Source of the DNA: Chloroflexota bacterium
Lineage (GTDB): Bacteria > Chloroflexota > Anaerolineae > Promineifilales > Promineifilaceae
DNA length: 64,000 bases
Direction: 5' to 3'
Assembly (NCBI GenBank): GCA_018004935.1
Contig: JAGNBF010000018.1
Span: 1-64,000, forward strand
The notes beneath the pieces were generated by a model. That model was not told the DNA's origin and ran no database searches. It worked only from the letters and a program-made list of their open reading frames with translations. Within the stretch, counting starts at the first letter, position 1. Every line of letters starts with the position of its first letter. Position numbers and translations under genes: made by a program. This document shows positions 1 through 7,951 of this stretch, one piece after another.

Positions 1-50
1 ATGATCTGCCTATGCCACACTTATTTCGAGTTTGAAACAGAGGTGTCATC

Positions 51-341
51 ATGCTGACAGCAACCGTTGATATTGGCAGTTTAATTGTTCAGTCACCAGA
101 GATACGACAGGGGCGGCCGCGTATTGCGGGAACAGGCGTTACCGTACAACGGGTGGTGGGGTGGTACAAACTTGGTTTCACACCAGAGGAAATTGCTGAC
201 AAATTCGGTCATCTTTCTCTGGCCCAGGTTTATGCCGCCCTGGCCTTTTACCATGCCAATCAGGCGGAGATTGAATTGGCCCTGGCGGATGAGATAGAGC
301 AAGTTGAATTGTTAGCTGAAGAAGTGACCATCACCGGCTAA
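51..341 (+). CDS. DUF433 family protein, antitoxin-like
   Basis: A 96-residue protein matching the DUF433 family by its pattern of an early G-x-P-R-I-A-G-T-G-V-T segment (about residues 20-30), then a helical GWYKLGFTPEEIADKFGHLS stretch typical of its helix-turn-helix-like fold. DUF433 proteins are usually the upstream partner of a DUF5615 PIN-like protein and are thought to act as antitoxin or DNA-binding regulator. That is the arrangement here, with the next gene starting 14 bp downstream. AGAGGTGTCATC before the ATG gives a usable ribosome site. The GCGGCCGC word falls inside the gene. Toxin-antitoxin function is inferred from family and pairing. Confidence 0.85.
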   Translation: MLTATVDIGSLIVQSPEIRQGRPRIAGTGVTVQRVVGWYKLGFTPEEIADKFGHLSLAQVYAALAFYHANQAEIELALADEIEQVELLAEEVTITG

Positions 342-355
342 ACAGCAGGAACACC

Positions 356-715
356 GTGGCTCAAATCCGGTTGTATATTGACGAAGACTCAATGGATCAT
401 GCTTTGGTGCGGGCTTTACGTGCCAGAGGTGTTGATGTCGTAACTGCACTAGATGCGGGTTTAATTGAACGTGCTGATAGCCTTCATCTAGCTTATGCTA
501 TCCGGCAAGGACGAGTTCTTTATACTTTTAACGTAGGTGACTATTACGAGTTACATACCGTTTACTTAGCGCAAGGTAAATCTCATACTGGCATGATTCT
601 TGCCCCACAACAGCGTTACTCGGCGGGCGAACAAATGCGACGTGTTTTGCATCTCGTGGCAACGAAATCCGCCGAAGCGATGATCAATCAAATAGAGTTT
701 TTGAGCCGTTGGTGA
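356..715 (+). CDS. DUF5615 family PIN-like protein, putative toxin
   Basis: A 119-residue protein of the DUF5615 (PIN-like, Mut7-C related) family. It has an N-terminal strand with an acidic pair (YIDEDSMDHALVRALRARG), then VDVVTALDAGL and a later FNVGDYYELH segment where the family carries the second acidic cluster. PIN-fold proteins are usually metal-dependent RNases. The start is GTG at 356, fourteen bases after the DUF433 stop, so the two are probably co-transcribed and form a toxin-antitoxin-like pair. No promoter of its own is visible. Confidence 0.8.
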   Translation: MAQIRLYIDEDSMDHALVRALRARGVDVVTALDAGLIERADSLHLAYAIRQGRVLYTFNVGDYYELHTVYLAQGKSHTGMILAPQQRYSAGEQMRRVLHLVATKSAEAMINQIEFLSRW

Positions 716-721
716 TGACAA

Positions 722-844
722 TGGGTATATTTTTTACTGCTTAACGGCCTGCCGGTAGTGGCCGTGTTGATCCTGCTGGCGGAACTGGTGGTGGATATCG
801 CGGCCGCGGGGCTCAATCCCTATCTGACAACCATCAAGCGATAA
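722..844 (+). pseudogene. 3' fragment of a membrane permease gene, copy 1
   Basis: An open frame without a start, beginning at the Trp codon at 722 and ending in TAA. It reads WVYFLLLNGLPVVAVLILL, then an acidic-Val-Val-Asp segment, IAAAGLNP and a short tail. One hydrophobic helix followed by a polar V-D-x-x-x-A-x-L-x-P tail resembles the C-terminus of dipeptide-type ABC permeases (DppB/OppB, which end near a DPR motif). The family call is tentative. Copies 2 and 3 lie at 2704-2862 and 3455-3565 in the same orientation with mostly synonymous differences. No complete gene is in the window. Confidence 0.6.
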
Positions 845-874
845 CACATTCTATCAGGGGAACTTGAAGTAACA

Positions 875-1804
875 CTAATCGTAATCTGCCTTACTTTCTA
901 ACAAACTCAACTGTTGAATTTTTCTCTGCCCATACAATTCATCTACGGACGCTTCAAACTCTTGCAAGGCATTTTCATGGTTTTGCAAAAACCACTTTTT
1001 ATGATTTTCCAGATACGCCTCACGAATATCATCACGACGTAAATCAAAAGGAATCCGTTCCATCCGAGGATCAATAGTATCAAAACCGCTAAACTCAGTT
1101 GCCAGGCGTTTTTGCGTCATTGTTACGTAATCGGGATTAATTTCAATACCGACACCGTTGCGTTGCAATTGTTGACACACCCGTAAAGTCGTTCCGCTAC
1201 CAGAGAAAGGATCAAGAACCCAATCGCCCGAATTACTTGAGGCCAAAACCATCCGTTCCATGAGACCTTCTGGTTTTTGGGTGGGATGTTCCTGGCGATT
1301 ACCATTGGAATAGTGGACATGGGAAAATTCCCACACATCTCCAGGATTTGCGCCGCGCATATTGTTTCGGTCTCGGTAATATTTTTGGGGGACCCGCACA
1401 TCATCCAGATTAAATACAAAATCTTTTCCCTTTGTAAACATCAAAACATCATCATGCCGGGGCGAAAAACCGCGTGTTTTGCCCATTCCCTGTGTGTAAT
1501 GCCAGACAATCCAGTTATTGAAAAAGAAGTTGTACTCTCTATCCAAAATGTCATAGAGATAAGAAATAAACCGAAATCCCATAAACACATAAATGGTTCC
1601 ATTGGATTTTAGCACTCGTTGACAAGCCCCAATCCAACGGCGGGAGAAATCAAGATAGTCGTCAAAACCTTTAATGTCGTGATTATTGCCGTAATCTTTG
1701 CCCAAATTGTAAGGGGGATCGGCAATGATGAGGTCAAAGAATTCTGACGGAAAATCCGAAATTTTTTCTAACGCATCACCAAGAACTATCTTTTGCTCAG
1801 TCAT
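875..1804 (-). CDS. Site-specific DNA methyltransferase, HpaI-like system
   Basis: A 309-residue DNA methyltransferase. The catalytic motif IV DPPY is at residues 29-32 and the AdoMet motif I DPFSGSGTT at 198-206. This IV-before-I order marks a beta-class amino-methyltransferase. HPTQKP (about 173-178) is the usual motif preceding motif I. Its ATG overlaps the stop of the adjacent endonuclease gene as ATGACTGA, so the two are translationally coupled. By pairing with an HpaI-like nuclease it should make N6-methyladenine in GTTAAC. The specificity is inferred. There is no GCGGCCGC word in the gene, unlike most of the window, which suggests acquisition by transfer. Confidence 0.9.
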   Translation of the reverse strand: MTEQKIVLGDALEKISDFPSEFFDLIIADPPYNLGKDYGNNHDIKGFDDYLDFSRRWIGACQRVLKSNGTIYVFMGFRFISYLYDILDREYNFFFNNWIVWHYTQGMGKTRGFSPRHDDVLMFTKGKDFVFNLDDVRVPQKYYRDRNNMRGANPGDVWEFSHVHYSNGNRQEHPTQKPEGLMERMVLASSNSGDWVLDPFSGSGTTLRVCQQLQRNGVGIEINPDYVTMTQKRLATEFSGFDTIDPRMERIPFDLRRDDIREAYLENHKKWFLQNHENALQEFEASVDELYGQRKIQQLSLLESKADYD

Positions 1805-2576
1805 CAGTTTTGATCCACCCCCCTCGAATTGCTAGAACCAGCCATTGGTCAAATGAGCGTCGGCTAGAACCGAGAAATTTTTGATCCAACAAGCGGCAAA
1901 ACTCCCAGGTTGTCCTTTTTTCGATGGTCACATAATGGATGTCTCTGATCTGGATTTGGCCTGTTCCCAAAGCTGGATTATAGCTTAAATCTCTGGCACT
2001 CAGATATTTCAGATCATAAGCGTGATAGTTCACAATCTCCATAATACCATCCATCATGCCAGAAATTTCGTTCCTTTTGGAGTAAACGCGGTGTTTGAGC
2101 GACAGAATGACGAAAATGTAATCGGGGTCTTTTACATACGCGGAACGAATGCGCCCAAACGAAGTAATGTTGGGTGATTTGCCACTGGATTCAATATCTT
2201 CTGCGGTGGCTTTGACATCTATTTCTGCGGTTACACTTGAGCCAACAGGTCTTGATTTCTGAAATTGCAGAATAATGTCAGCCATATAAAGCCGTTCTTG
2301 CGCTTCAACATTGATCAACTGATAGTTGTTTTGACCATCATTGAGTGCGTCATGGAAAATTTCAAAGGCCCATGCTTCAACAAATGGTCCGGCCACCTTG
2401 TTGATGTTCTCCATCGGTAGCCCCAGGCGTAGATTTGTGTTGATGACAATTTTGTTACGCCCTTCTTGAATAGCGTTCTGAACAATGGTCTCGATTTGAT
2501 GAGTCACAAAATTTGAGCATTCTGTGTAATCTTCACTTTCAATGGGAATTTTGAAATCTAGATTATCGTATGACAT
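1797..2576 (-). CDS. Type II restriction endonuclease, HpaI-like
   Basis: A 259-residue protein whose sequence matches what I recall of R.HpaI (254 residues, GTTAAC) along most of its length. Examples are INTNLRLGLPMENINKVAGP (about 45-64), LINVEAQER, KSPNITSFGRIRSAYVKDP, and NPALGTGQIQIRDIHYV near the C-terminus. A PD-(D/E)xK-type site is plausible at D100 and D120-V-K122. The ATG at 2576 (MSYDNLDF) is preferred over an upstream TTG because it matches the HpaI start. The gene precedes and overlaps the methyltransferase. GTTAAC cleavage is inferred from similarity recalled from memory, not from a search. Confidence 0.85.
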   Translation of the reverse strand: MSYDNLDFKIPIESEDYTECSNFVTHQIETIVQNAIQEGRNKIVINTNLRLGLPMENINKVAGPFVEAWAFEIFHDALNDGQNNYQLINVEAQERLYMADIILQFQKSRPVGSSVTAEIDVKATAEDIESSGKSPNITSFGRIRSAYVKDPDYIFVILSLKHRVYSKRNEISGMMDGIMEIVNYHAYDLKYLSARDLSYNPALGTGQIQIRDIHYVTIEKRTTWEFCRLLDQKFLGSSRRSFDQWLVLAIRGGWIKTDD

Positions 2577-2703
2577 AGGAATTGCTTGCTTGTGTGTTGC
2601 GGGATGAAAGGTGGCAGCGTTTACACGGATCAAGACGGGAAACTTTGTAAATTGTAGTTTATTTGCGCTTTACGAACTAACACACCCCGTGTCACCATTC
2701 GGT

Positions 2704-2862
2704 CAGTGGGAGTATTTTTTACTGCTCAATAGCCTGCTGGTAGTGGCCGTGTTGATCCTGCTGGTAGAGATGGGGGTGGATATCGCGGCCGCGTGGCTCA
2801 AACCGCGTTTCCTGTGGGAAGAGGACAACAAATTGTTCTGTTATGAGAAGAACCGCTCATAG
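2704..2862 (+). pseudogene. 3' fragment of a membrane permease gene, copy 2
   Basis: The second copy of the membrane-protein C-terminus (WEYFLLLNSLLVVAVLILL, then V-E-M-G-V-D-IAAAWLKPR). It is in frame with copies 1 and 3 and carries the same GCGGCCGC word at the Ala-Ala-Ala codons. Similarity ends near 2805. The frame then runs into unrelated sequence and stops at 2862, overlapping the 3' end of the RelE-like gene on the other strand. An in-frame start further upstream (2611) covers non-homologous sequence and is probably fortuitous. Copies 1 and 2 bracket the restriction-modification operon. Confidence 0.6.
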
Positions 2863-3104
2863 GCGTCGTGATTGCCGATCCAAAACCAGGTGATGGTATC
2901 ACCATCCATAAACCCAATCGCCCGATAACTGAGCGTAACCCGGACAGACCAGATATTTTCTTCTTGATTGATGCACTTGAAATGCAGTGAAGGATGGAAG
3001 GGATTATCCCGCCACAGACGATACGCTTTCCTGGCGCGGCGTCTCACATCTTCGCTGAGACGAAAGTAGGCTTCCCAAAACGAGGGCAATGTCTCGGAAT
3101 TCAT
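2841..3104 (-). CDS. RelE/ParE-family toxin
   Basis: An 87-residue protein with the RelE/ParE superfamily layout: two N-terminal helices (FWEAYFRLSEDVRRRARKAY), then strands carrying WSVRVTLSYRAIGFMDGD and the C-terminal WFWIGNHDAYERFF, which corresponds to the family's usual W-I-G-x-H-x-x-Y ending. Such toxins cleave ribosome-bound mRNA or poison gyrase. The ATG overlaps the upstream antitoxin stop by four bases, the usual toxin-antitoxin coupling with antitoxin first. Confidence 0.85.
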   Translation of the reverse strand: MNSETLPSFWEAYFRLSEDVRRRARKAYRLWRDNPFHPSLHFKCINQEENIWSVRVTLSYRAIGFMDGDTITWFWIGNHDAYERFFS

Positions 3105-3331
3105 AGCCGATTATAGTCCATGGGTTGGGCTTGCCCTTTGGCTTTTTCTTCTTTGGCACGACGTGCGGCCGCTATCAATTGCGCCTGTGTTTTTTGGAAC
3201 AAATTGTCCCAACGCATTTCATCTTGCAGGTCAGCTAGATATTCACGCAGATGTTCCACTGCCTGATTTTGGGCCGCTTCTGGTAACGCCTCCATCATTT
3301 TGACCATTGTTACAATCGCAGTAGATGCCAT
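3101..3331 (-). CDS. Antitoxin partner of the RelE-like toxin
   Basis: A 76-residue, highly charged, mostly helical protein (MASTAIVTMVKMMEALPEAA, then a K/E-rich tail). The C-terminal half, with QTQAQLIAAARRAKEEKAKG, resembles the tail of small antitoxins that wraps a RelE toxin. The ATG at 3331 is chosen over an upstream GTG at 3340 because AAGGTG lies 8 bases before it. It overlaps the toxin start by four bases. No DNA-binding motif is evident by eye, so the regulatory role is inferred from position. Confidence 0.75.
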   Translation of the reverse strand: MASTAIVTMVKMMEALPEAAQNQAVEHLREYLADLQDEMRWDNLFQKTQAQLIAAARRAKEEKAKGQAQPMDYNRL

Positions 3332-3454
3332 TTGTATCACCTTAAAACCTCATCTCTTGTTTGAGCCAGCGAAATTCCATCATGTCTAACAAAAGATGTG
3401 AACCCATTTGGGGGATCACGTTGATTTTACAGGCAGAATTGTAGCATATTTAAG

Positions 3455-3565
3455 CGGGAATATTTTCTCCTGCTCAATGGCCTGCTGGTGGTTGCTGTGT
3501 TGATGTTGTTGACAGAACTGGTGGTGGATATTGCGGCCGCGTGGCTCATCCCAATACACCAATAA
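3455..3565 (+). pseudogene. 3' fragment of a membrane permease gene, copy 3
   Basis: The third copy, reading REYFLLLNGLLVVAVLMLL, T-E-L-V-V-D, IAAAWLIP, then IHQ and TAA. The stop and last codons are made by the ACCAATA repeat tract that follows. The frame is kept while third positions differ (for example gtggttgct against gtagtggcc in copy 1), so the copies are old or come from paralogues rather than a recent duplication. Copies 2 and 3 bracket the toxin-antitoxin pair. Confidence 0.6.
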
Positions 3566-3593
3566 CCAATACACCAATACACCACCACCCACC

Positions 3594-4082
3594 CTACGGC
3601 TGACTCACCACCACCGTCGCCACATAATCAGCAAAGGAAATGGGATCGGGCGTTTTGGGATAAGGGTCCAGGCTTTGCAGGTGAATGGAGTACCCGGCTA
3701 CCTCAATCGTGTCACGTAATTCGGTGGGCGCAGGGTTGGTATCGAAGGTAATGGTTTGCGGGGCGTCGGTTCCCGCTTGCACTTCCATCTCTACCACCGC
3801 CCGCCCCGTCCAGAAACATTCCACGTCAGTGGGACAGCGGGAATCTTCAACGACATTCGTGAACGTCACACGTAAATCGGTAGCCGCGACAGAAACGCTT
3901 TCCCCGGCCGGTAAAGCAAACGGTTCATGCAAATTCATGGTGAGCACCCCTTCTATCGTGGGTTCAGAGGGAGTGATAGGCATTGATGTAGGCTCTTCGG
4001 CAGTAGGTTCACCGGCATCGCCCCCCTGGCAGGCCACCAGCAACAGCACCAGACTAAACAGGTAGATCAACTTTTTCATCAT
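3594..4082 (-). CDS. Secreted lipoprotein of unknown function
   Basis: A 162-residue protein with a classic lipoprotein signal: two Met-Lys-Lys residues, a hydrophobic core and the lipobox L-V-A-C with the lipidated Cys at 18. It is followed by a low-complexity linker rich in Glu, Pro and Thr. The mature part is a beta-rich domain with VTFTNVVEDSRCPTDVECFW, where two Cys could form a disulfide. This looks like the small calcium- or metal-influenced lipoproteins common in Chloroflexota, but I cannot name the domain. GAGGTG lies just before the ATG. It is probably anchored on the outer face of the membrane. Confidence 0.75.
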   Translation of the reverse strand: MMKKLIYLFSLVLLLVACQGGDAGEPTAEEPTSMPITPSEPTIEGVLTMNLHEPFALPAGESVSVAATDLRVTFTNVVEDSRCPTDVECFWTGRAVVEMEVQAGTDAPQTITFDTNPAPTELRDTIEVAGYSIHLQSLDPYPKTPDPISFADYVATVVVSQP

Positions 4083-4172
4083 ACACCTCGTTTTGTGACA
4101 TGGGCGAGAGTAACCATTCAGCCCAGAGACGATTTTGTGCCATTTTGAATGACATCGTAACCACTAAGGGTT

Positions 4173-4217
4173 CGCTCGAAATTAAGTTGGGTGGCGCGGT
4201 CAGGAGACGGGCCACAG
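4173..4217 (+). repeat. Dispersed element B, partial copy
   Basis: A copy of AAATTAAGTTGGGTGGCGCG followed by GTCAGGAGACGGGCCACAGC. Related copies lie at 31900-31985 and 56411-56495 (longest), 35343-35390, 39452-39520, 45491-45550 and 53241-53285. The core GGTCNGGAGACCGGCC is an imperfect palindrome. Confidence 0.75.
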
Positions 4218-4256
4218 CAAAGGTTCAAGTTATTTAATCGTCAATCTTAAACCTGT

Positions 4257-4294
4257 TGCCTGAGCTTGTCGAAGGCAAACGGGCTTCGACAAGA
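4257..4294 (+). repeat. REP-like hairpin (TGAGCTTGTCGAAGGC family)
   Basis: TGCCTGAGCTTGTCGAAGGC is followed by GGGCTTCGACAAG, forming a stem with a short loop. At least eight related hairpins occur in intergenic regions of the window. The rest of the 4083-4538 gap holds element B and no convincing gene. Confidence 0.8.
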
Positions 4295-4482
4295 TTGGTA
4301 TGGCTTCTTTGCCGGATGTTATACGATACAGAGTTCCCCAGTGCCCTGATAAAGATCATAAACCTATTAAAGCCAGAAAAGCCATGTGAAACGGATATAT
4401 TTGACTATTCTATCCATGTTCACCCCAACCAAGACATAAATTTATAAGGTTCTTGCGGTATCGTTTGTCCCGGAAAAAAGAA

Positions 4483-4506
4483 AAGGCCCGCGGTGAGGCG
4501 GGCCTT
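4483..4506 (-). terminator. Intrinsic terminator of the ammonium transporter gene
   Basis: AAGGCCCGC (4483-4491) pairs with GCGGGCCTT (4498-4506) across a 6-base loop. On the minus strand the stem is followed by a T-rich run (complement of 4472-4484). It lies 33 bases after the amt stop. Confidence 0.85.
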
Positions 4507-4538
4507 AGACAGGATGGAGCGAAAGGAGTAACTCCAGC

Positions 4539-6116
4539 CTAGTCTCCGAGGGCGGGCACGGGTTGTTTACTGCGGCGCACAGTACCAGGAACCGGTGCTT
4601 CCGGGGCGGGTTCCCAATCTTTGGGATACCCTTCCGCGCCCATTTCTGGCAGGTCTAACCCAGCCAACTCGTCGGCGGGAGAAGAACGTAACACCTTGAA
4701 AGCGGCCAGAATTTTGAAGAAGGCGTAGGAGGCGGCAAAGACGACCAGGAAAATCGCCACCACGTCAATGACCTGGGCCAGAAATTGCCCACCCCCACCG
4801 TATAACAGACCGGTTACGGGGCTTTCGACTCCATTCCACAGAGCGGTGTCCGGATTGCCGTTGGCGAAGATGCCGACGGCCAGCACGCCCCAGGCCCCGT
4901 TGAAGAGGTGAACGGGAGCCGCGCCGACGGCGTCGTCAATTTTTAGTTTTTCCAGGAGTACGGCGGCCAGGCAGGCGATGACCCCACCGATGGCCCCGAT
5001 GAGGACCGCGGCCGCGGGCGTGACAAAAGCACAGGGTGCCGTAATCGCTACCAACCCAGCCAAAATACCGTTGACGGATGCGGCCGCGTCCGGTTTCTTC
5101 GTCGGCCCAATCAGCCACATGTAAGACATGGCCGCCATACCCCCCGCCGCTCCTGCCAATAGGGTATTCACTGCCGCCAACACCGCCAGGTTACGGAACG
5201 GCCCCACAAACCCCAACGCCGAACCCGGATTAAAACCAAACCAGCCGAAGAACAGAATAATCGTGCCCAAAATTCCCAGGGTAATGCTGTGGCCGGGAAT
5301 GGCATTGGCCGAACCATCTTTGTTGAAGCGACCAATACGAGGCCCCAACACCATCGCCCCGGCCAGAGCCAATGTCCCCCCAACCATATGCACCACCCCA
5401 GAACCGGCAAAATCTACCACGCCGTTACCCAACCCGGCACTCCGTCCCAGGTTTGCCAGCCAGCCCCCCCCCCACACCCAGTTTCCAATAAGCGGGTAAA
5501 TGAACATGCTGACAAACAAACCCATCAACACAAAGCCGGAGAATTTGAGCCGTTCGGCCATGGAACCGGTGGGAATGGTGGCCGCCGTGTCCATAAAAAC
5601 CATCTGGAACAGGAAGAAGGCCAGAACGCCGAAGTTGGCACTTAGCCCACCCAACATGAAGCCGGACAGGCCCATAAAGCCGGAGTTACCTATCAGCAGG
5701 GGTTTGTCCAACAGGCCAGACCAGTCACCGAGCGTAACCGGAGAAAAGGCCCATTCGCTCAGCCCGTTGACGGCCGGGTATACATGATTGACGCCACCAA
5801 ATTGCAGGGCAAACCCGGTCAGCCAGTACCCCAACGCCCCAATACAGAACACCATCATGTTCATCATCATGGTGTGAACGACATTTTTGTTGCGGGTGAA
5901 ACCTGTCTCTACCAGGGCAAAACCGGCCTGCATGAAGAACACCAGGAACCCCGCCAGGAGAACCCACAACACATTGAGGCTGACAACCGTATCTTCGACG
6001 ATGGCCGGATCCGCGGCCGCGCCCCCATCCTGCGCCCAAGCCGTTCCCGCCCCCATCATCAAGGCAATCAACACCAGCAAAACTACCGACCAGCGGAATA
6101 AGTTCTTACGTTTCAT
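4539..6116 (-). CDS. amt: Ammonium transporter, Amt/Rh family
   Basis: A 525-residue integral membrane protein of the Amt family, which conducts ammonium or ammonia across the cytoplasmic membrane. A cleavable signal peptide ends near residue 28 (A-W-A), and about eleven membrane helices follow. FFMQAGFALVETGFTRNKN (about 60-78) and MDTAATIPTGSMAERLKF are signature segments. The two pore histidines are visible at H243 (VVHMVGG) and H403 (VHLFNGAWG). A charged cytoplasmic tail follows the last helix. No glnB/glnK gene lies next to it, which is unusual for the family. AAGGAGGAGATGA precedes the ATG. A terminator lies directly downstream. Confidence 0.95.
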   Translation of the reverse strand: MKRKNLFRWSVVLLVLIALMMGAGTAWAQDGGAAADPAIVEDTVVSLNVLWVLLAGFLVFFMQAGFALVETGFTRNKNVVHTMMMNMMVFCIGALGYWLTGFALQFGGVNHVYPAVNGLSEWAFSPVTLGDWSGLLDKPLLIGNSGFMGLSGFMLGGLSANFGVLAFFLFQMVFMDTAATIPTGSMAERLKFSGFVLMGLFVSMFIYPLIGNWVWGGGWLANLGRSAGLGNGVVDFAGSGVVHMVGGTLALAGAMVLGPRIGRFNKDGSANAIPGHSITLGILGTIILFFGWFGFNPGSALGFVGPFRNLAVLAAVNTLLAGAAGGMAAMSYMWLIGPTKKPDAAASVNGILAGLVAITAPCAFVTPAAAVLIGAIGGVIACLAAVLLEKLKIDDAVGAAPVHLFNGAWGVLAVGIFANGNPDTALWNGVESPVTGLLYGGGGQFLAQVIDVVAIFLVVFAASYAFFKILAAFKVLRSSPADELAGLDLPEMGAEGYPKDWEPAPEAPVPGTVRRSKQPVPALGD

Positions 6117-6146
6117 CTCATCTCCTCCTTGAGTTCAGTGGATTGT

Positions 6147-6305
6147 GAACAGTAAACAGTGGACAGTAAACAGTAGTCAGACACAGTGGCGTTCACCATT
6201 CACCATTCACCATTCACCATTCACCATTCACCATTCACAATTTCTTCCCCATTAACCATTCACAATTCACCATTCACAATTTCTTCCCCATTAACCATTC
6301 CCCGA
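6147..6305. repeat. Low-complexity tandem repeats (CACCATT and GTGAACAGT)
   Basis: A GTGAACAGTAAACAGT run is followed by about ten units of the heptamer CACCATT or CACAATT, with two ATTTCTTCCCCATTAACC spacers. The same words recur at 28170-28396 and 57470-57515. They sit upstream of amt and downstream of the transporter gene at 6316. Confidence 0.85.
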
Positions 6306-6315
6306 GTTCCCCCCC

Positions 6316-7626
6316 CTAATACCACCCCGTCATCCCCTTCAGCGTCAGCAACACCGAGGCCAGAATCATGGCTACGATGGTGGGGGGGATGGCGATGAGT
6401 GCCCAGCGTTTCCAACCAACCGGGCCATGATGTTTTTCTAAAAAGGAATAAGCCACCACGTTGGCCGACGCCCCGATGGGGGTAATGTTCCCGCCCATGT
6501 TGACACCTAAGGCCAGGGTCCAGACCATGAGGGCCAGGGCTGGCATCCCCGGTATTTGGGACAAATCGCGCAGAACGTAGCTCATAGCCAGGGCCAGTGG
6601 CACGTTGTCTAACATGCCACTGAGAAGACCTGGCCCCCAGTGCAAAGCCATAATAAGGCCATTCTGGTTACGGGTGGATTGGGACATGGCCGTTGCCAGC
6701 ATTTCAAACAGGTGGACTTTTTCCAGCCCACCAATGAGAACAAATAGCCCGGCAAAAAAGAGCAGGCTTTCGCTGTCTTCGCGGAGCAATTTGTGCAGAA
6801 CGGGTTTGCGATGATGTCCGGGCAGGATCAGCAAGGCCAAAACCGCCGGAACCAACGCGGCCGCGGCCGCAGAAATATGAAAACCCGTCCATTCGCCAAT
6901 CGCGTGGTGCGTAACGAGCAAGAAAACAGCGATACCAAAGCCAATCAACCCCACGCGGGTCAACTCGGCGTGCAGGGGGTCACGGTGCAGGGCTTCAATC
7001 TCAGCAACGGCTTCGTCGGTGAGGGCGGCATGGGCATCGCGCAGGATTTGCCGGTTAATGAAGTAGAAGACGAGAGTGATGGTGATCGCGGCCGCGGCCG
7101 AAATCGGTCCCGTGTGGGTGGCAAAATCGGTAAAGCTAAACCCCAACGTCGTACCCAAAATCACATTGGGCGGGTCCCCCACCAGCGTCGCCGAACCGCC
7201 GGTATTGGCGGCACACACCTCGGCCACGATGAAGGGAACCGGATCAATGTTGAGCAGACGGCACAGTTGCAGGGTCAGGGCGGAGAGGAACAACATCACC
7301 GTGATGCTATCCATAAACATGGCCGTAACCGCCGCCAACACTAGTAACACCACAAAGAGCCAGGCCGGATGATAATTCACGGCTTTGACCGCCCGCATGG
7401 CTAACCAGGCAAAGAAGCCTCCTTCGTGCAAAATGGCCACCAGGGCAAACATACCACACAACAAACCCAGGGTTTCCCAGTTGATGTAGTGGAACGCTTC
7501 TAACGGACTCAACACACCAGCCACCAGCAAAACCCCACCCCCAATCAGAGCCACCCAATGGCGGGGGAATTTTTCACTGGCGATAAAACCGTAAGCAATG
7601 ACGAAGATAGTCAGGGCGATCCACAT
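6316..7626 (-). CDS. ArsB/NhaD-family (SLC13-like) ion transporter
   Basis: A 436-residue polytopic membrane protein of the ion-transporter superfamily (ArsB, NhaD, P protein). It has two inverted-repeat signature segments: GGSATLVGDPPNVILG in the first half and GGNITPIGASANVVAY in the second. A membrane Asp sits in AMFMDSITVMLF. Relatives export arsenite or exchange sodium for protons, and the substrate cannot be decided from sequence. The ATG at 7626 is chosen over a longer upstream start because AAGGATC lies just before it. There is no arsR or arsC nearby. GCGGCCGC words occur at Ala-rich positions. Confidence 0.85.
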   Translation of the reverse strand: MWIALTIFVIAYGFIASEKFPRHWVALIGGGVLLVAGVLSPLEAFHYINWETLGLLCGMFALVAILHEGGFFAWLAMRAVKAVNYHPAWLFVVLLVLAAVTAMFMDSITVMLFLSALTLQLCRLLNIDPVPFIVAEVCAANTGGSATLVGDPPNVILGTTLGFSFTDFATHTGPISAAAAITITLVFYFINRQILRDAHAALTDEAVAEIEALHRDPLHAELTRVGLIGFGIAVFLLVTHHAIGEWTGFHISAAAAALVPAVLALLILPGHHRKPVLHKLLREDSESLLFFAGLFVLIGGLEKVHLFEMLATAMSQSTRNQNGLIMALHWGPGLLSGMLDNVPLALAMSYVLRDLSQIPGMPALALMVWTLALGVNMGGNITPIGASANVVAYSFLEKHHGPVGWKRWALIAIPPTIVAMILASVLLTLKGMTGWY

Positions 7627-7703
7627 AAGTTGATCCTTTTCAGAACTGAGTACTAAATACCGAGTACTGCGTGAGTTCCCCCTTCCACACCGGGAAAGCA
7701 AAA

Positions 7704-7738
7704 AAGCCCACTCCCGTCACTGAAACGAGAATGGGCTT
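7704..7738 (-). terminator. Intrinsic terminator, minus strand
   Basis: AAGCCCA (7704-7710) pairs with TGGGCTT (7732-7738), with a further CTC/GAG pairing inside. On the minus strand the stem ends in a run of six T. It probably ends transcription from the histidine kinase gene at 7952 before the transporter gene. Confidence 0.7.
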
Positions 7739-7860
7739 CGCGGCCGCAAATCAATTTATTTGATTGTGTCGTTGATTATAAAAACCTTGACCCGGTGCGT
7801 CATGCGTAAATGTTTACGACATTTGCCGGATGGGATTGTACGAACTGACCAAAAGGGGGG

Positions 7861-7930
7861 GATTGGTATATTGGTATATTGGTGTATTAGTGTATTGGTG
7901 CATTCACTAATATACCAATACACCAATAAC
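7861..7930. repeat. TTGGTATA/TTGGTGTA octamer tract with inverted half
   Basis: About five TTGGTRTA-type octamers run in one direction, then the complementary TATACCAA/TACACCAA units follow after CATTCA, so the tract can fold back. Similar tracts lie at 3546-3585, 22959-23054 and 31829-31899. Confidence 0.85.
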
Positions 7931-7951
7931 TGTTCACTGCTCACTACTCAC

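Noticed and set aside
722-3565. The repeated 3' pieces considered as IS ends
   Set aside because: They are in-frame protein-coding pieces in direct orientation, not inverted termini, and no transposase is present.
6316-7626. The transporter considered as a definite arsenite exporter (arsB)
   Set aside because: No arsR, arsC or other arsenic gene is near, and the family also contains sodium/proton antiporters.
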